A stretch of 64,000 bases of DNA, from NCBI RefSeq assembly GCF_018324685.1, contig NZ_AP023354.1, forward strand, positions 6,158,426 to 6,222,425, given 5' to 3'. This document shows positions 43,780 through 52,274 of this stretch, in pieces. Position numbers and translations under genes: made by a program. A model generated the notes under the pieces. It saw only the letters and a list, made by a program, of their open reading frames with translations, made no database searches and was not told the DNA's origin. The stretch's first letter is position 1; each line of letters begins with the position of its first letter. The DNA comes from Actinocatenispora sera (GTDB lineage: Bacteria; Actinomycetota; Actinomycetes; Mycobacteriales; Micromonosporaceae).

Positions 43780-45396
43780 TCAGGCCCGCGGTACGTCGCG
43801 GTGGCGGAAGGCGGCGAAGCCGAGCAGCAGCAGCGCGACGGCGACGAGCGACAGGACGGCCAGGCCGCCGGGTTCGGCGGTGCCGAGCGGCGGGTTCCCG
43901 ACGTGGGTGGTGGGGGCAAGGTCGAGCACCCACTGCGCGAGTTTCAGGCCGGGTCCGAGGAAGGCGATGAAGGTCGCCACCGCGTACGCCGCCCAGCCGA
44001 GCCCGAAGCCGCGCGGCCACAGGCCGAACAGCGCGAGCGCGACGCCGCCGAGCACCAGCTCGGCCGGCAGGTACGCCAGCCCGGAGCGGATGATCGCGCC
44101 GAACTCGTCGGCATCGCCGACCGACCACGCGGTCGTCGACGCCAGGACCAGTGACGATCCGACGACGATGACCACCAGCCCGGCCGCCACCACCACGGCG
44201 TGGGCGCCCAGCCAGCGCAGCCGGGGCAGCGTACCGGCGAGCCGGGTCTCCACCCGGCCGGCGGCCTCCTCGGCGCGCAGCGTGCCGATCGCCTGGACGA
44301 GGTAGCCCGCGCCGATGACCGCCAGGTACAGCTGGGTACCGGCGACGAAGCCGTGCACCGGCCGGGCACCGCTCATCCCCATGGCCGCGGCGAGCCCGGG
44401 GTTGCCGGCGATCGCGCCGAGAAGCTGCTGCGCCAGCGCGCCCATCATCCCGGTCAGCAGGACCCCGCCGGCCAACCAGCCGAGCGTCGCGGGGGCGTGT
44501 ACCCACGTCGCGAAGCCGATCGGCCGCCGGCGAAGCCGGCTCGCGCGGGCCGGGCCGGGGCCGCCCCGCAGCAGGGCGCTGCCCAGGTCGCGCCGGGTCG
44601 AGCGCCACAGCGCCGCACCGCCCGCGACCAGCCCGGTAGCGACCGGCAGGGCCAGCACCCACCAGCGCCGGTCGGCGAACGGTGCCGCCTTCTCGACCCA
44701 GCCCAGCGGGGACAGCCAGGTCAGCCAGCCCGCGGTCGTGTCGCCGACGCCGCGCAACACGTACGCCACGGCGAGCACGATCAGGCTGCCGGCGTACACA
44801 CCGCGCGCGTGCAGGACCAGCTGCGCCAGCAGCGCGGCGACGCCGGCGAACGCGAAGGCGAGCGCGCCGAGGGCCACGCTGTAGAGGACCGCGGCACCCG
44901 CCGGGACCCCGGCGATTGTCAGCCCGGCGGCGAACAGTACCGCGGTGGCGAGGATCGCCGCGGTCGCGACGGCGAGCGCCGCGAGCACCGGCTGGTGCCG
45001 GGCGATCCGGCCGGCGAGGACCGTCTCCAGCCGGCCCGACTCCTCCTCCCGGCGGGTCGACCCGGCGACCAGCGCGATGCCCAGCAACGGAAGCAGGAAC
45101 GAGGCGAGGAAACCGAACTCGTCCTGGATCACCCCGCCCAGGCTGTCGATGCCCGCCACGTGGCCGTTGATCGCGGCCAGCGCGCTGCCGGCGGTGACCG
45201 CCTCGGCGTAGCTGTGGATCTTGGCGGGCGTGTCGTACAGGTTGGCTATCGACGCGGCCGTCCCGATCATGCTCGCGGCGAGGGCGATCACCCAGACCAG
45301 GATGCCGCGGCGGCGGGTGCGCCAGACGATGCCGAGCATGGTGGTCAGGCCGGGCCGGCGGACGGCTCCGGACGCTGCGTACCCCGGCCCGCTCAT
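43780..45396 (-). CDS. ABC exporter permease, polyketide-antibiotic-exporter-like
   Basis: Integral membrane protein of 538 residues with about twelve helices in two similar halves, as in the permeases annotated as exporters of polyketide antibiotics (TnrB-like). Typical are the TRREEESGRLETVLAGRI and LRAEEAAGRVETRLAGTLPR loops repeated in the halves. The ATG at 45396 overlaps the ATPase stop (ATGA). It forms a three-gene operon with the ATPase and a TetR regulator, all coupled by four-base overlaps. Confidence 0.88.
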   Translation of the reverse strand: MSGPGYAASGAVRRPGLTTMLGIVWRTRRRGILVWVIALAASMIGTAASIANLYDTPAKIHSYAEAVTAGSALAAINGHVAGIDSLGGVIQDEFGFLASFLLPLLGIALVAGSTRREEESGRLETVLAGRIARHQPVLAALAVATAAILATAVLFAAGLTIAGVPAGAAVLYSVALGALAFAFAGVAALLAQLVLHARGVYAGSLIVLAVAYVLRGVGDTTAGWLTWLSPLGWVEKAAPFADRRWWVLALPVATGLVAGGAALWRSTRRDLGSALLRGGPGPARASRLRRRPIGFATWVHAPATLGWLAGGVLLTGMMGALAQQLLGAIAGNPGLAAAMGMSGARPVHGFVAGTQLYLAVIGAGYLVQAIGTLRAEEAAGRVETRLAGTLPRLRWLGAHAVVVAAGLVVIVVGSSLVLASTTAWSVGDADEFGAIIRSGLAYLPAELVLGGVALALFGLWPRGFGLGWAAYAVATFIAFLGPGLKLAQWVLDLAPTTHVGNPPLGTAEPGGLAVLSLVAVALLLLGFAAFRHRDVPRA

Positions 45397-46346
45397 CGGG
45401 TGGCTCCGGCCGGCGCCTCGCCCGGCTCCCGAGCGTCGAGCGCATCCCCGTAGTTGCGCAGGAACAGCGCATCGAGGCTCGGCGGGGTGACGGTCAGGGT
45501 GTGTATCCGCGCCGAGTGCAACCGGCCGATCACCGCGTCCAGATGCTCGGCGTCGACGGTGAACCGGAGGTCCACCTGCCCGTCCCGGCTCTCGCCGGCC
45601 CATTCGGCGACCCCCTCGGCACCGGCCAGCCCCTCGGGTGTCGCGACGGTGACCGCGTGCACCGACGTCCGGGTGTGGCGGCGCAGTTCGGCGAGGCTGC
45701 CGGTGGTGACCGTCCGGCCGTGGCGAACGATGCTCACCCGGTCGGCCAGCGCCTCCACCTCGTCGAGCAGGTGGCTGGAGAGCAGGATCGTGGCGCCGTC
45801 GTCCCGCCGCTCCCGCACGCACTGCTGGAACGCCTGCTCCATCAGCGGATCGAGCCCGGACGTGGGTTCGTCCAGGACGAGCAGGTCGGCCTCGGCGGCC
45901 AGCGCCGCGACCAGCGCGACCTTCTGCCGGTTGCCCTTGGAGTAGTCCCGGATCCGTTTGCTCGGATCCAGGTCGAAGCGCTCGATCAGGTGTCGCCGCC
46001 GGGTCTGGTCGACCCCGCCGTGGGTCGCGCCGAGCACGTCGATGCACTGACCGCCGGTCAGGCCGGGCCACAGGGCCACGTCCCCGGCGACGTACGCGAG
46101 GCGGCCGTGCAGCGTGGCCGCACGGCGCCAGGGGTCGGCACCGAACAGTTCGACGTGCCCACCGGTGGCCCGGATCAGCCCGAGCAGGATGCGGATGGTG
46201 GTGGACTTGCCCGCCCCGTTGGGCCCGAGGAAGCCGTGCACCTCCCCCGGCCGTACGGACAGGTCGAGCCCGTCGAGGGCACGGACCTTGCCGAAGGACT
46301 TGGTGAGGTTGCGGATGTCGATGACGGGTGCGCTCGGCGCGCTCAC
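45393..46346 (-). CDS. ABC transporter ATPase
   Basis: Nucleotide-binding protein of 317 residues. Walker A GPNGAGKST, ABC signature YSKGNRQKV (variant of LSGGQ, as usual in this drug-exporter group), Walker B LLVLDEPTSGLDP and the H-loop SSHLLDEVE are visible. A C-terminal domain of about 90 residues follows, as in DrrA-like exporters. The GTG at 46346 overlaps the TetR stop (GTGA); its stop overlaps the permease start. Confidence 0.92.
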   Translation of the reverse strand: MSAPSAPVIDIRNLTKSFGKVRALDGLDLSVRPGEVHGFLGPNGAGKSTTIRILLGLIRATGGHVELFGADPWRRAATLHGRLAYVAGDVALWPGLTGGQCIDVLGATHGGVDQTRRRHLIERFDLDPSKRIRDYSKGNRQKVALVAALAAEADLLVLDEPTSGLDPLMEQAFQQCVRERRDDGATILLSSHLLDEVEALADRVSIVRHGRTVTTGSLAELRRHTRTSVHAVTVATPEGLAGAEGVAEWAGESRDGQVDLRFTVDAEHLDAVIGRLHSARIHTLTVTPPSLDALFLRNYGDALDAREPGEAPAGATR

Positions 46347-46978
46347 GAGGACTCCTCCCCGGGCGCGACGAACACGCCCCTGGTGTAGACGGCGGTGACC
46401 TCTCTGGTCCAGCGCGCGATGCCGTCCGGGGTGAGCGGGTCGACCCCGATCGCGGCGGCGATCTGGTTGCGCAGCAGCACCAGAGCCAGGTCGTTGACCA
46501 GCAGAAACGTGGCAAGAATCGCGGGATCCTGGGCGGAACGGACCGCGCCCAGCGCGGTCATCGCGTCGAGCATCCGGCGGGTGAGGGCGACCCAGCGACC
46601 GAACAGCGCCGCGCCGGCCGGGTCGCCGACGAGCAGCAACCGGCGCAGGTAGGCGGGCAGCGGGGAGCCGTGCGGGAAGGCCCGCGCGAACATCTCGGCG
46701 ACCGAGACCCAGTTGTCCCCGGTCACCGCCTCGGTCAGGTCCTTCTCGTCCATCGCGAACAGCGAGTCGAAGGCCTGCCCGGCATGATCGTCGACGGCCG
46801 CGCGCAGCCCCTCCTTGCTCCCGAAGTGGTGCACCACGAGCGCGGGTGACACCCCGGCCGCTGCCGCGATCTCCCGCACCGTGACGGCGTCGTGGCCGCG
46901 TTCGGCGAACAGGCGCAGCGCGGCGTTGCGAATGTTCGCCTTGGCGGTGAGGTCACCTTCGCCGACGATTGAACTCAT
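46343..46978 (-). CDS. TetR-family regulator of the ABC exporter
   Basis: Repressor-type regulator of 211 residues. The N-terminal helix-turn-helix (KANIRNAALRLFAERGHDAVTVREIAAAAGVSPALVVHHFGSKEGL, in parts: RLFAERGHDAVTVREIAAAA and GVSPALVVHHFGSKEGL) is canonical; the ligand domain is variable. It is the first gene of the operon and probably represses it. The ATG at 46978 lies seven bases beyond a TAATAT -10, so the mRNA would be leaderless; an ATG three codons earlier (46987) would sit within the promoter. Confidence 0.9.
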   Translation of the reverse strand: MSSIVGEGDLTAKANIRNAALRLFAERGHDAVTVREIAAAAGVSPALVVHHFGSKEGLRAAVDDHAGQAFDSLFAMDEKDLTEAVTGDNWVSVAEMFARAFPHGSPLPAYLRRLLLVGDPAGAALFGRWVALTRRMLDAMTALGAVRSAQDPAILATFLLVNDLALVLLRNQIAAAIGVDPLTPDGIARWTREVTAVYTRGVFVAPGEESS

Positions 46979-46985
46979 GTTCAGC

Positions 46986-47014
46986 ATATTAAACGCTTGT
47001 ACAGTTGCCCGCAA
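46986..47014 (-). promoter_or_regulatory. Promoter of the tetR-ABC operon
   Basis: Minus strand: -35 TTGCGG (47014-47009), 17 bases, -10 TAATAT (46991-46986). The predicted start coincides with the A of the ATG at 46978. Imperfect dyad GTTCAGCATATT/AAACGCTTGTAC overlaps the -10 and could be the TetR operator. Confidence 0.55.
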
Positions 47015-47023
47015 GGGCGGCCC

Positions 47024-47134
47024 GCCGCTCGGACCACGTCGAGGTGGCACCCCGCCGGCCGCCGGCCAAATCAGTCGAGGTGGCGTGCGGGGGCTGCCGC
47101 TCAGAGCACGTCGAGGGTGGCGTGCCGGCGGCTG
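47024..47134. repeat. Three ~36-bp tandem units at the ABC-2 permease 3' end
   Basis: Units begin at about 47024, 47061 and 47097 and share CACGTCGAGG(G)TGGC. The third contains the real stop and last codons of the permease gene (stop 47101-47103); the others are decayed copies. Confidence 0.8.
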
Positions 47135-47886
47135 CCGCGCTCGAACAGGGCCAGCAGCCCGATCGCGAGCAGCGCGTAGCCGGCGGCGAGGCCGAGCTCG
47201 GCGCCCAGCGGCGCCACCAGCCGCGCCAGCGGTGCGCCGTCGGCGGCCGCACGGGCAGCGGTCGCCGCGTGCCGCAGCGGCAGCAGCGCACCGGCCGACC
47301 GCAGCACCGGCGGCAGCGCCGCCGGTGCCACGTTGACCCCACTGACCAGCAACAGCACCGCATCCGCGACGTTGGACACCAGCCACACGTCGCGGAACCG
47401 CAGCCCGATCGAGCCGAGCGTCAGCCCGAAGAACGAGCAGGACAGGGCGCCGACGCAGATCGCCAACGCCAGGCCCGGCAACGACCGGACCCCGATCGGA
47501 ATCCGCAGCAGCAGCGCGCCGACCGTCAACGTGAACGCCGAGATCAACACCCCGTTCAGCGCGTACGGCAGGGCCCGGCCACCGAAGACCGCGGCGCGGC
47601 GCAGTGGGGACAGCAGCAGCGGGCCGAGCGTGCCGTACCGGCGTTCGTTGGCCACCGCCATGGTGCCGCCGTACACGCAGGCCAGCGCCGCGCTCAGTAC
47701 GGCGTTGCCGACGAGGTAACCGAGGTCGTCGCCGACGTGCAGGGTACGGCCGAGGTAGACGAAGAACAGCAGCTGGAAGACCGGTGACACGAGCAGGGTA
47801 CCGACGAACATGGCCGGCGTGGTCCAGTTGAACAGGGCACGGTAGGCGATCGCGCCGCCCACGGTGAGCAGTCGGAGAGTGCGCAT
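47101..47886 (-). CDS. ABC-2 type permease
   Basis: Membrane protein of 261 residues with six predicted helices, the ABC-2 exporter fold. The VANERRYGTLGPLLLSPLRR segment is the typical cytoplasmic coupling loop (ERRxGTLexLL). It is the last of three genes (ATPase 48735-49730, permease 47968-48738, this one) and follows the second permease after an 81-bp gap. Substrate unknown; two permeases with one ATPase suggest a heterodimeric exporter. ATG at 47886. Confidence 0.88.
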   Translation of the reverse strand: MRTLRLLTVGGAIAYRALFNWTTPAMFVGTLLVSPVFQLLFFVYLGRTLHVGDDLGYLVGNAVLSAALACVYGGTMAVANERRYGTLGPLLLSPLRRAAVFGGRALPYALNGVLISAFTLTVGALLLRIPIGVRSLPGLALAICVGALSCSFFGLTLGSIGLRFRDVWLVSNVADAVLLLVSGVNVAPAALPPVLRSAGALLPLRHAATAARAAADGAPLARLVAPLGAELGLAAGYALLAIGLLALFERGSRRHATLDVL

Positions 47887-47967
47887 GGTTCCTCACTGGG
47901 CGACCGCGGGGCCGCCAGGTGTCTGTTGTGGACAGTCGGACGCCGGCCTGACCGCCGGCCGGCACGA

Positions 47968-48738
47968 TCAGGTCAGCGCGAGGGTCGCGGTGACCCGGGC
48001 CCGCCGCTCGACGAAGCGCAGCGCGATCGCGCCCAGCACCAACGCGATCAGCGCCTCGCCGACGCAGACCGCGAGCGCCGGCCACACCGGGCCGCCGGTC
48101 ACCGCCGCCCGCAGCGCGCGGGCACCCCAGGTGGTCGGCAGGACGGCGGCGATCGGCCCGGTCCAACCCGGCAGCGCGGTGACCGGAACGAGCATCCCGG
48201 ACAGCAGCCAGACCGGGTAGCCGAGCGGGTTGACGATCGCGTTCGCGTTGCGCAGCAGCACGAACGTGCTCGCGAGCAGCAGCCCGAACGCGCCCAGCGC
48301 CAGCACGCAGACCGGCGCGGCCACCACGAACCACAGCGGCGCGGCGAACGATGGCGGCACCCCGAGCAGCAGCACGCCCCACAGCAGCGTCGCGACCACC
48401 GAGTACAACCCGACCAGGCCGGTGGCGAGGGTGATCGGCAGGATCTTGAACACCGGACGCATCGGCGTGATCATGAGGATCTCCAGGGTGCCCTGGAACC
48501 GCTGGTTCTGGATCGCCGCACCGGAACCGAACAGCACCGACGACCAGACGCCCATCAGCCCGGCACCGACCGCGGCCAGCACCAGCGCCGGCGGGTTCGT
48601 CCCGGCCTTGAACAGGTAGACCGCGAGCGTGGCCTGCACCAGCGGTACCAGTAGCGAGATGGTGATCTCCAGCGGCGACCGGCTCTGCTGCTTGACCTGC
48701 CACAGCGTGCCGAGCACCAGCATCCGCAGCGGGTTCAC
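47968..48738 (-). CDS. ABC-2 type permease
   Basis: Membrane protein of 256 residues with six predicted helices. The coupling motif NQRFQGTLEILMITP identifies the ABC-2 exporter family. The GTG at 48738 overlaps the ATPase stop by four bases (GTGA); an ATG five codons downstream is an alternative. It pairs with the permease at 47101-47886. Confidence 0.88.
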   Translation of the reverse strand: MNPLRMLVLGTLWQVKQQSRSPLEITISLLVPLVQATLAVYLFKAGTNPPALVLAAVGAGLMGVWSSVLFGSGAAIQNQRFQGTLEILMITPMRPVFKILPITLATGLVGLYSVVATLLWGVLLLGVPPSFAAPLWFVVAAPVCVLALGAFGLLLASTFVLLRNANAIVNPLGYPVWLLSGMLVPVTALPGWTGPIAAVLPTTWGARALRAAVTGGPVWPALAVCVGEALIALVLGAIALRFVERRARVTATLALT

Positions 48739-49730
48739 GCCGCCACCCCGGTCCTCGTCGAGTTGACGATCGCCACGTACGCGTCCTCCAGCGTCGGCGC
48801 GCGCGTCTCCACCCGGCCGAGCCGAACCCCGGCCAGCTCCCGCAGTACCGCCGACTGCACGTCGACGTGCGCGTCGGTCTGGATGTGCAGCGTCTGCTGC
48901 GCTCCGGACACCTCGACCGTCGCGTCGCGGACCCCGGGCAGCGCGTCGAGGCGCGCCAGGTGCGCGTCGGTCACCCCGTACGCCTCGACCGACAGCACCC
49001 GCCGCCCGGCCGCCGCGTGCTTGAGCTCGTCGGCGGTGCCCAGCGCGGCGAGCCGGCCGGCGGCGATCACCGCGATCCGGTCGCACAGCTCCTCCGCCTC
49101 GGCCATGTAGTGCGTGGTCAACAGCACCGTGGTACCGGAGGCGGACAGCTCGGCGATCATCGCGCGCAGCTCGCGGGCGGCCACCGGGTCGACGCCGATC
49201 GACGGTTCGTCCAGGAACAGCACGTCCGGTTCGTGCAGCAGCCCGCGAGCGATGTGCAGCCGCTGCCGCATGCCGCGCGAGTACCCCTCGACCCGTTCGC
49301 GCTCCCGGCCGGTCAGGTCGACGGCGTCCAGCAGGGCGCCGATCCGGGCCCGCTGCTCGCGCGCCGGCACGCCGTACAGCTCGGCGAAGTAGCGCAGGTT
49401 GTCCAGCGCCGAGAGCCGCTCGTAGAGGCCGCGGTCGCCGCCGAACACGTACCCGATCCGGCGCCGCACCGCGCGGGTGTCGCGCACCACGTCCAGCCCC
49501 ATCACCCGGGCGGTGCCGGCGGTCGGGGCGAGCAGCGTGTTGAGCATCTTGATCGTGGTCGTCTTGCCGGCGCCGTTCGGGCCGAGCAACCCGAACAGCT
49601 CGCCGCGGGCCACCGCGAAGTCCACCCCGCGGACGGCGTCGACGGTGCCGCGGCGCGGCCGCAACCATCCGGTCCGGGTCCGGTACGTGCGGTGCAGTCC
49701 CACCGCTTCGATCGCCAGGTCAGCTGCCAT
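48735..49730 (-). CDS. ABC transporter ATPase (DrrA-like)
   Basis: Nucleotide-binding protein of 331 residues: Walker A GPNGAGKTT, signature YSRGMRQRL, Walker B LFLDEPSIGVDP, H-loop TTHYMAEAE, and a C-terminal domain typical of daunorubicin-exporter-type ATPases. First gene of the exporter operon; ATG at 49730. A perfect 20-bp palindrome lies 38 bp upstream, and the winged-helix regulator gene lies further upstream on the same strand. Confidence 0.92.
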   Translation of the reverse strand: MAADLAIEAVGLHRTYRTRTGWLRPRRGTVDAVRGVDFAVARGELFGLLGPNGAGKTTTIKMLNTLLAPTAGTARVMGLDVVRDTRAVRRRIGYVFGGDRGLYERLSALDNLRYFAELYGVPAREQRARIGALLDAVDLTGRERERVEGYSRGMRQRLHIARGLLHEPDVLFLDEPSIGVDPVAARELRAMIAELSASGTTVLLTTHYMAEAEELCDRIAVIAAGRLAALGTADELKHAAAGRRVLSVEAYGVTDAHLARLDALPGVRDATVEVSGAQQTLHIQTDAHVDVQSAVLRELAGVRLGRVETRAPTLEDAYVAIVNSTRTGVAA

Positions 49731-49768
49731 GCCGGCACGGTAGGAACCGCGGCGGCGGCCGCGCCAAC

Positions 49769-49788
49769 GATTCGGCCGCGGCCGAATC
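49769..49788. promoter_or_regulatory. Perfect 20-bp palindrome upstream of the exporter operon
   Basis: GATTCGGCCGCGGCCGAATC equals its own reverse complement. It lies between the regulator stop (49936) and the ATPase start (49730); an operator is the likeliest role, a terminator for the regulator gene the alternative. Confidence 0.6.
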
Positions 49789-49935
49789 TGCCGCGGGCCA
49801 CCGGCGCCGGAAGGCGAGCAGACCGCGACCGGGCGCTCGCGGGCTCCGGCGCCGGCGCGAGCCCGCTCGGTCGCCGCACAGGGTGCCGTCCGCGCCCGGT
49901 CGCGGCACTCGCGCGAGCCGGCCCGCCGGGAACGG

Positions 49936-50931
49936 TCAGGCGACGGTGCTCGCGGCCGGGTCGGCGAGCAGCGTCAGCAGCGCGGTGCCGGTCTCGGTGA
50001 CCTGGTAGAGCACCGTACGGCCGTGCCGGCGGCGGGTGACCGCACCGGCGGCGAGCAGCGTGGCGAGGTGCTCGGACACCGTGCTCGGGGCCAGGCCGAG
50101 CCGGCGCGCCAGCATCGCGGTACTGGTCGGCACCACCAGCTCGCGCAGCAGCGTCGCCCGGCCGCGGCCCAGCAGCAGCGACAGCCGGTCGGCCGGCGCC
50201 GGCGCGACCGGTTCGCCGGCGAGCACCGCCGCGCCGCGCGCCTGGTAGGACACCGCGGTGATGGACGGATGGTCGGTGGAACACATCAGCCCGCCGCGGG
50301 AGAACACCAGCGGGATCAGCAGCAGCTGCTTGTCGACCACCCGTTCCCGGTAGTCGAGCTGCTTGACGAGGGTCAGCACCGGCCGCTGCCAGCGCACCCG
50401 GTCGTGCAGGTCGGCGAGCAGCGCGTCGGGACCGTCGGTGGCCAGCGCCCGGGCCCGGTGCAGCAGCTCCTCGTCGAGCACCGCACGCAGCGCCGGCCAG
50501 TACGGTTCGATCGCCCGCTCGTGGTAGGCCAGCAGCTGGTCGGCGAGCCGGCGCAACGCGTCGCCCGGCGCGGTACGAAACGGGGCCAGCACGGCGGGTT
50601 CGCCGTCCGGGTGGTGGCGGTCGAGCTGGGCGCCGATGGTGGCCGGATCGGTCTCGCACAACGCCGTCAGCTCGTCGGCGATCGTCGGGGCCGGGCCGGC
50701 CGGGATCGGTGACAGGAAGTCCGGCGAGTTGCCGTCGGTGGCCACCGGGTACCACCCGATGCCGGTCGCCGCCACCGCCTCGACACCGCGCCGGGCCCAG
50801 TCCTGGTACGGGTAGGGCGGCCGGCCACCGGTGCGGTGCAGCAGGTGCAGGCTGCACACCGTCTCCCACAGCGGGCTCAGCGCGATCCGGGTGCGCGACA
50901 GCGTCGGCTCGTCCAGCTCGATCCGGATCAC
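49936..50931 (-). CDS. ArsR-type winged-helix regulator with large N-terminal domain
   Basis: Regulator of 331 residues in which the winged helix is C-terminal (about 245-325): TSTAMLARRLGLAPSTVSEHLATLLAAGAV is the recognition region (in parts). The first 240 residues form a conserved domain of unknown ligand (LSPLWETVCSLHLLHRTG, then PDFLSPIPAGPAPTIADEL), common in actinomycete DUF5937-type/ArsR regulators. GTG at 50931 was chosen from the conserved start VIRIELDEP. It probably controls itself or the ABC exporter that follows on the same strand. Confidence 0.85.
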   Translation of the reverse strand: MIRIELDEPTLSRTRIALSPLWETVCSLHLLHRTGGRPPYPYQDWARRGVEAVAATGIGWYPVATDGNSPDFLSPIPAGPAPTIADELTALCETDPATIGAQLDRHHPDGEPAVLAPFRTAPGDALRRLADQLLAYHERAIEPYWPALRAVLDEELLHRARALATDGPDALLADLHDRVRWQRPVLTLVKQLDYRERVVDKQLLLIPLVFSRGGLMCSTDHPSITAVSYQARGAAVLAGEPVAPAPADRLSLLLGRGRATLLRELVVPTSTAMLARRLGLAPSTVSEHLATLLAAGAVTRRRHGRTVLYQVTETGTALLTLLADPAASTVA

Positions 50932-50937
50932 GTCAGG

Positions 50938-50984
50938 AGCATAGGCGGGCCGGGCCGGCGGCGGCCGGGAGTGTGACCGACACT
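50938..50984 (-). promoter_or_regulatory. Candidate promoter and operator of the winged-helix gene
   Basis: A TATGCT -10 box (50943-50938) lies six bases before the GTG at 50931, suggesting a leaderless mRNA. A small perfect dyad AGTGT-N5-ACACT (50970-50984) lies upstream. No good -35 is seen. Confidence 0.4.
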
Positions 50985-51184
50985 GCGGCCGGCGACGCGA
51001 CACACCGGACACCGGTGACGGCGTCGGCACCGGGCCGGCGCCGTCGCGGCCGGACCGACGCCCCCGGGGCCGCGGCTGAGACGGCGCCCGAGCCGTCGGG
51101 GCCGCACCGCCGCCCCCGGTGCCGCGCCCGGGGCGGCGCCCGGCGGACCCGCCAGGCCGGCCGACGTGCCGGTAGCGTTGCGGC

Positions 51185-52048
51185 ATGCACACCGACTACC
51201 TGCTGCCCGGGGACGGCGTGTTCCCGGAGGGCATCACCGAAGATCCCGACGGGGTCACCTTCTACGTCTCCAGCTACGCCCAGGGCACGATCTTCCGCGG
51301 CCGCTTGGACAAGCCCGAGACCGAGGTGTGGCTGACCGCCGGAGCCGACGGGCGGACCAAGGCGGCCGGGATGGTGGTCGAGTCGGCCGGCCGGCTGCTG
51401 GTGTGCGGCGGCGACACCGGCCGGCTGTTCGGCTACGACACCGCGACCGGCGCCCTCGTCGCGCGTCACACCGTACCGGGACGGTCGCTGCTCAACGACG
51501 TCTGCATCGCCGGCGGGTACGCGTACGTGACCGACTCGGTCCGCCCGGTGCTGTGGCGGGTACCGCTGGGCGACACGATCGGCGCGCCCGAGGAGTGGCT
51601 GACAGTGCCGGATCCGGGCGAGTTTCCTTATCTCAACGGCATCGTGGCGCTCGACGCCGGCCGCACCCTGCTGGTCGCCGCGCAGGGCACCGGAACGCTG
51701 TGGCGGGTCGACGTGGCGGCGGCCGCCGCCGAGCAGCTCGACCTGGACGGCGTGCCGGTCAACGGCGACGGGCTCGTTGTCGTCGACGATCTGGTGTACG
51801 TCTGCGACAACATCGACCGGCCCGACGGCGGCGCGGACTACGTGCTGACCGCGCTGCGCCCGGCGCCCGACCGGCGATCCGCCGAGCTGGCCGGCCGCTG
51901 GCCCCAGCAACACCGCGACACTCCGACCACGGTCGCGCACCTCGCCGACCGGCTGCTGCTGGTGCACTCCCAGTTCGCCGGCCAGCACGACGGCACCGCC
52001 GCCGCACCGTTCGTCGTCCGCTCGATCCCGGTCCCGCCCGTCGGCTGA
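51185..52048 (+). CDS. SMP-30/gluconolactonase-like beta-propeller protein
   Basis: Protein of 287 residues with repeated beta-propeller blades (FPEGITEDPDGVTFYVSSY; LLNDVCIAGGYAYVTDS; YLNGIVALDAGRTLLVA). The acidic and Asn residues at these blade starts are those that hold the divalent metal in SMP-30/gluconolactonase and related lactonases; substrate unknown. No signal peptide, so cytoplasmic. Start ATG at 51185. It diverges from the winged-helix regulator. Confidence 0.82.
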   Translation: MHTDYLLPGDGVFPEGITEDPDGVTFYVSSYAQGTIFRGRLDKPETEVWLTAGADGRTKAAGMVVESAGRLLVCGGDTGRLFGYDTATGALVARHTVPGRSLLNDVCIAGGYAYVTDSVRPVLWRVPLGDTIGAPEEWLTVPDPGEFPYLNGIVALDAGRTLLVAAQGTGTLWRVDVAAAAAEQLDLDGVPVNGDGLVVVDDLVYVCDNIDRPDGGADYVLTALRPAPDRRSAELAGRWPQQHRDTPTTVAHLADRLLLVHSQFAGQHDGTAAAPFVVRSIPVPPVG

Positions 52049-52070
52049 CGGTACGGTTCCGGACTCGCCA

Positions 52071-52221
52071 CGCCGATCAAGGGGCCTGCGCGCCGATCAA
52101 GGGGCCCGCGCGCCGGCCAAGGGACCGCTGCGCTGATCAAGGGCCGGCGCGCTGATCAAGGGTTGGGGCGCCGATCGAAGGTCGCTGGCTCCAGGCACGA
52201 CGTGACCGATTCCCTTGATCA
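52071..52221. repeat. Six ~20-bp tandem units and an inverted copy
   Basis: Units on CGCCGATCAAGGGGCC(T/C)GCG start at about 52071, 52091, 52111, 52131, 52150 and 52169. An inverted copy (CCCTTGATCA, 52212-52221) pairs with TGATCAAGGG at 52153-52162, giving a 10-bp stem. Between convergent genes. Confidence 0.85.
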
Positions 52222-52274
52222 ACCCCAGCAGGCCCGGGCGGTCGCCGCGCCGGGCGTGCGCGGGTGGGCCGGGC

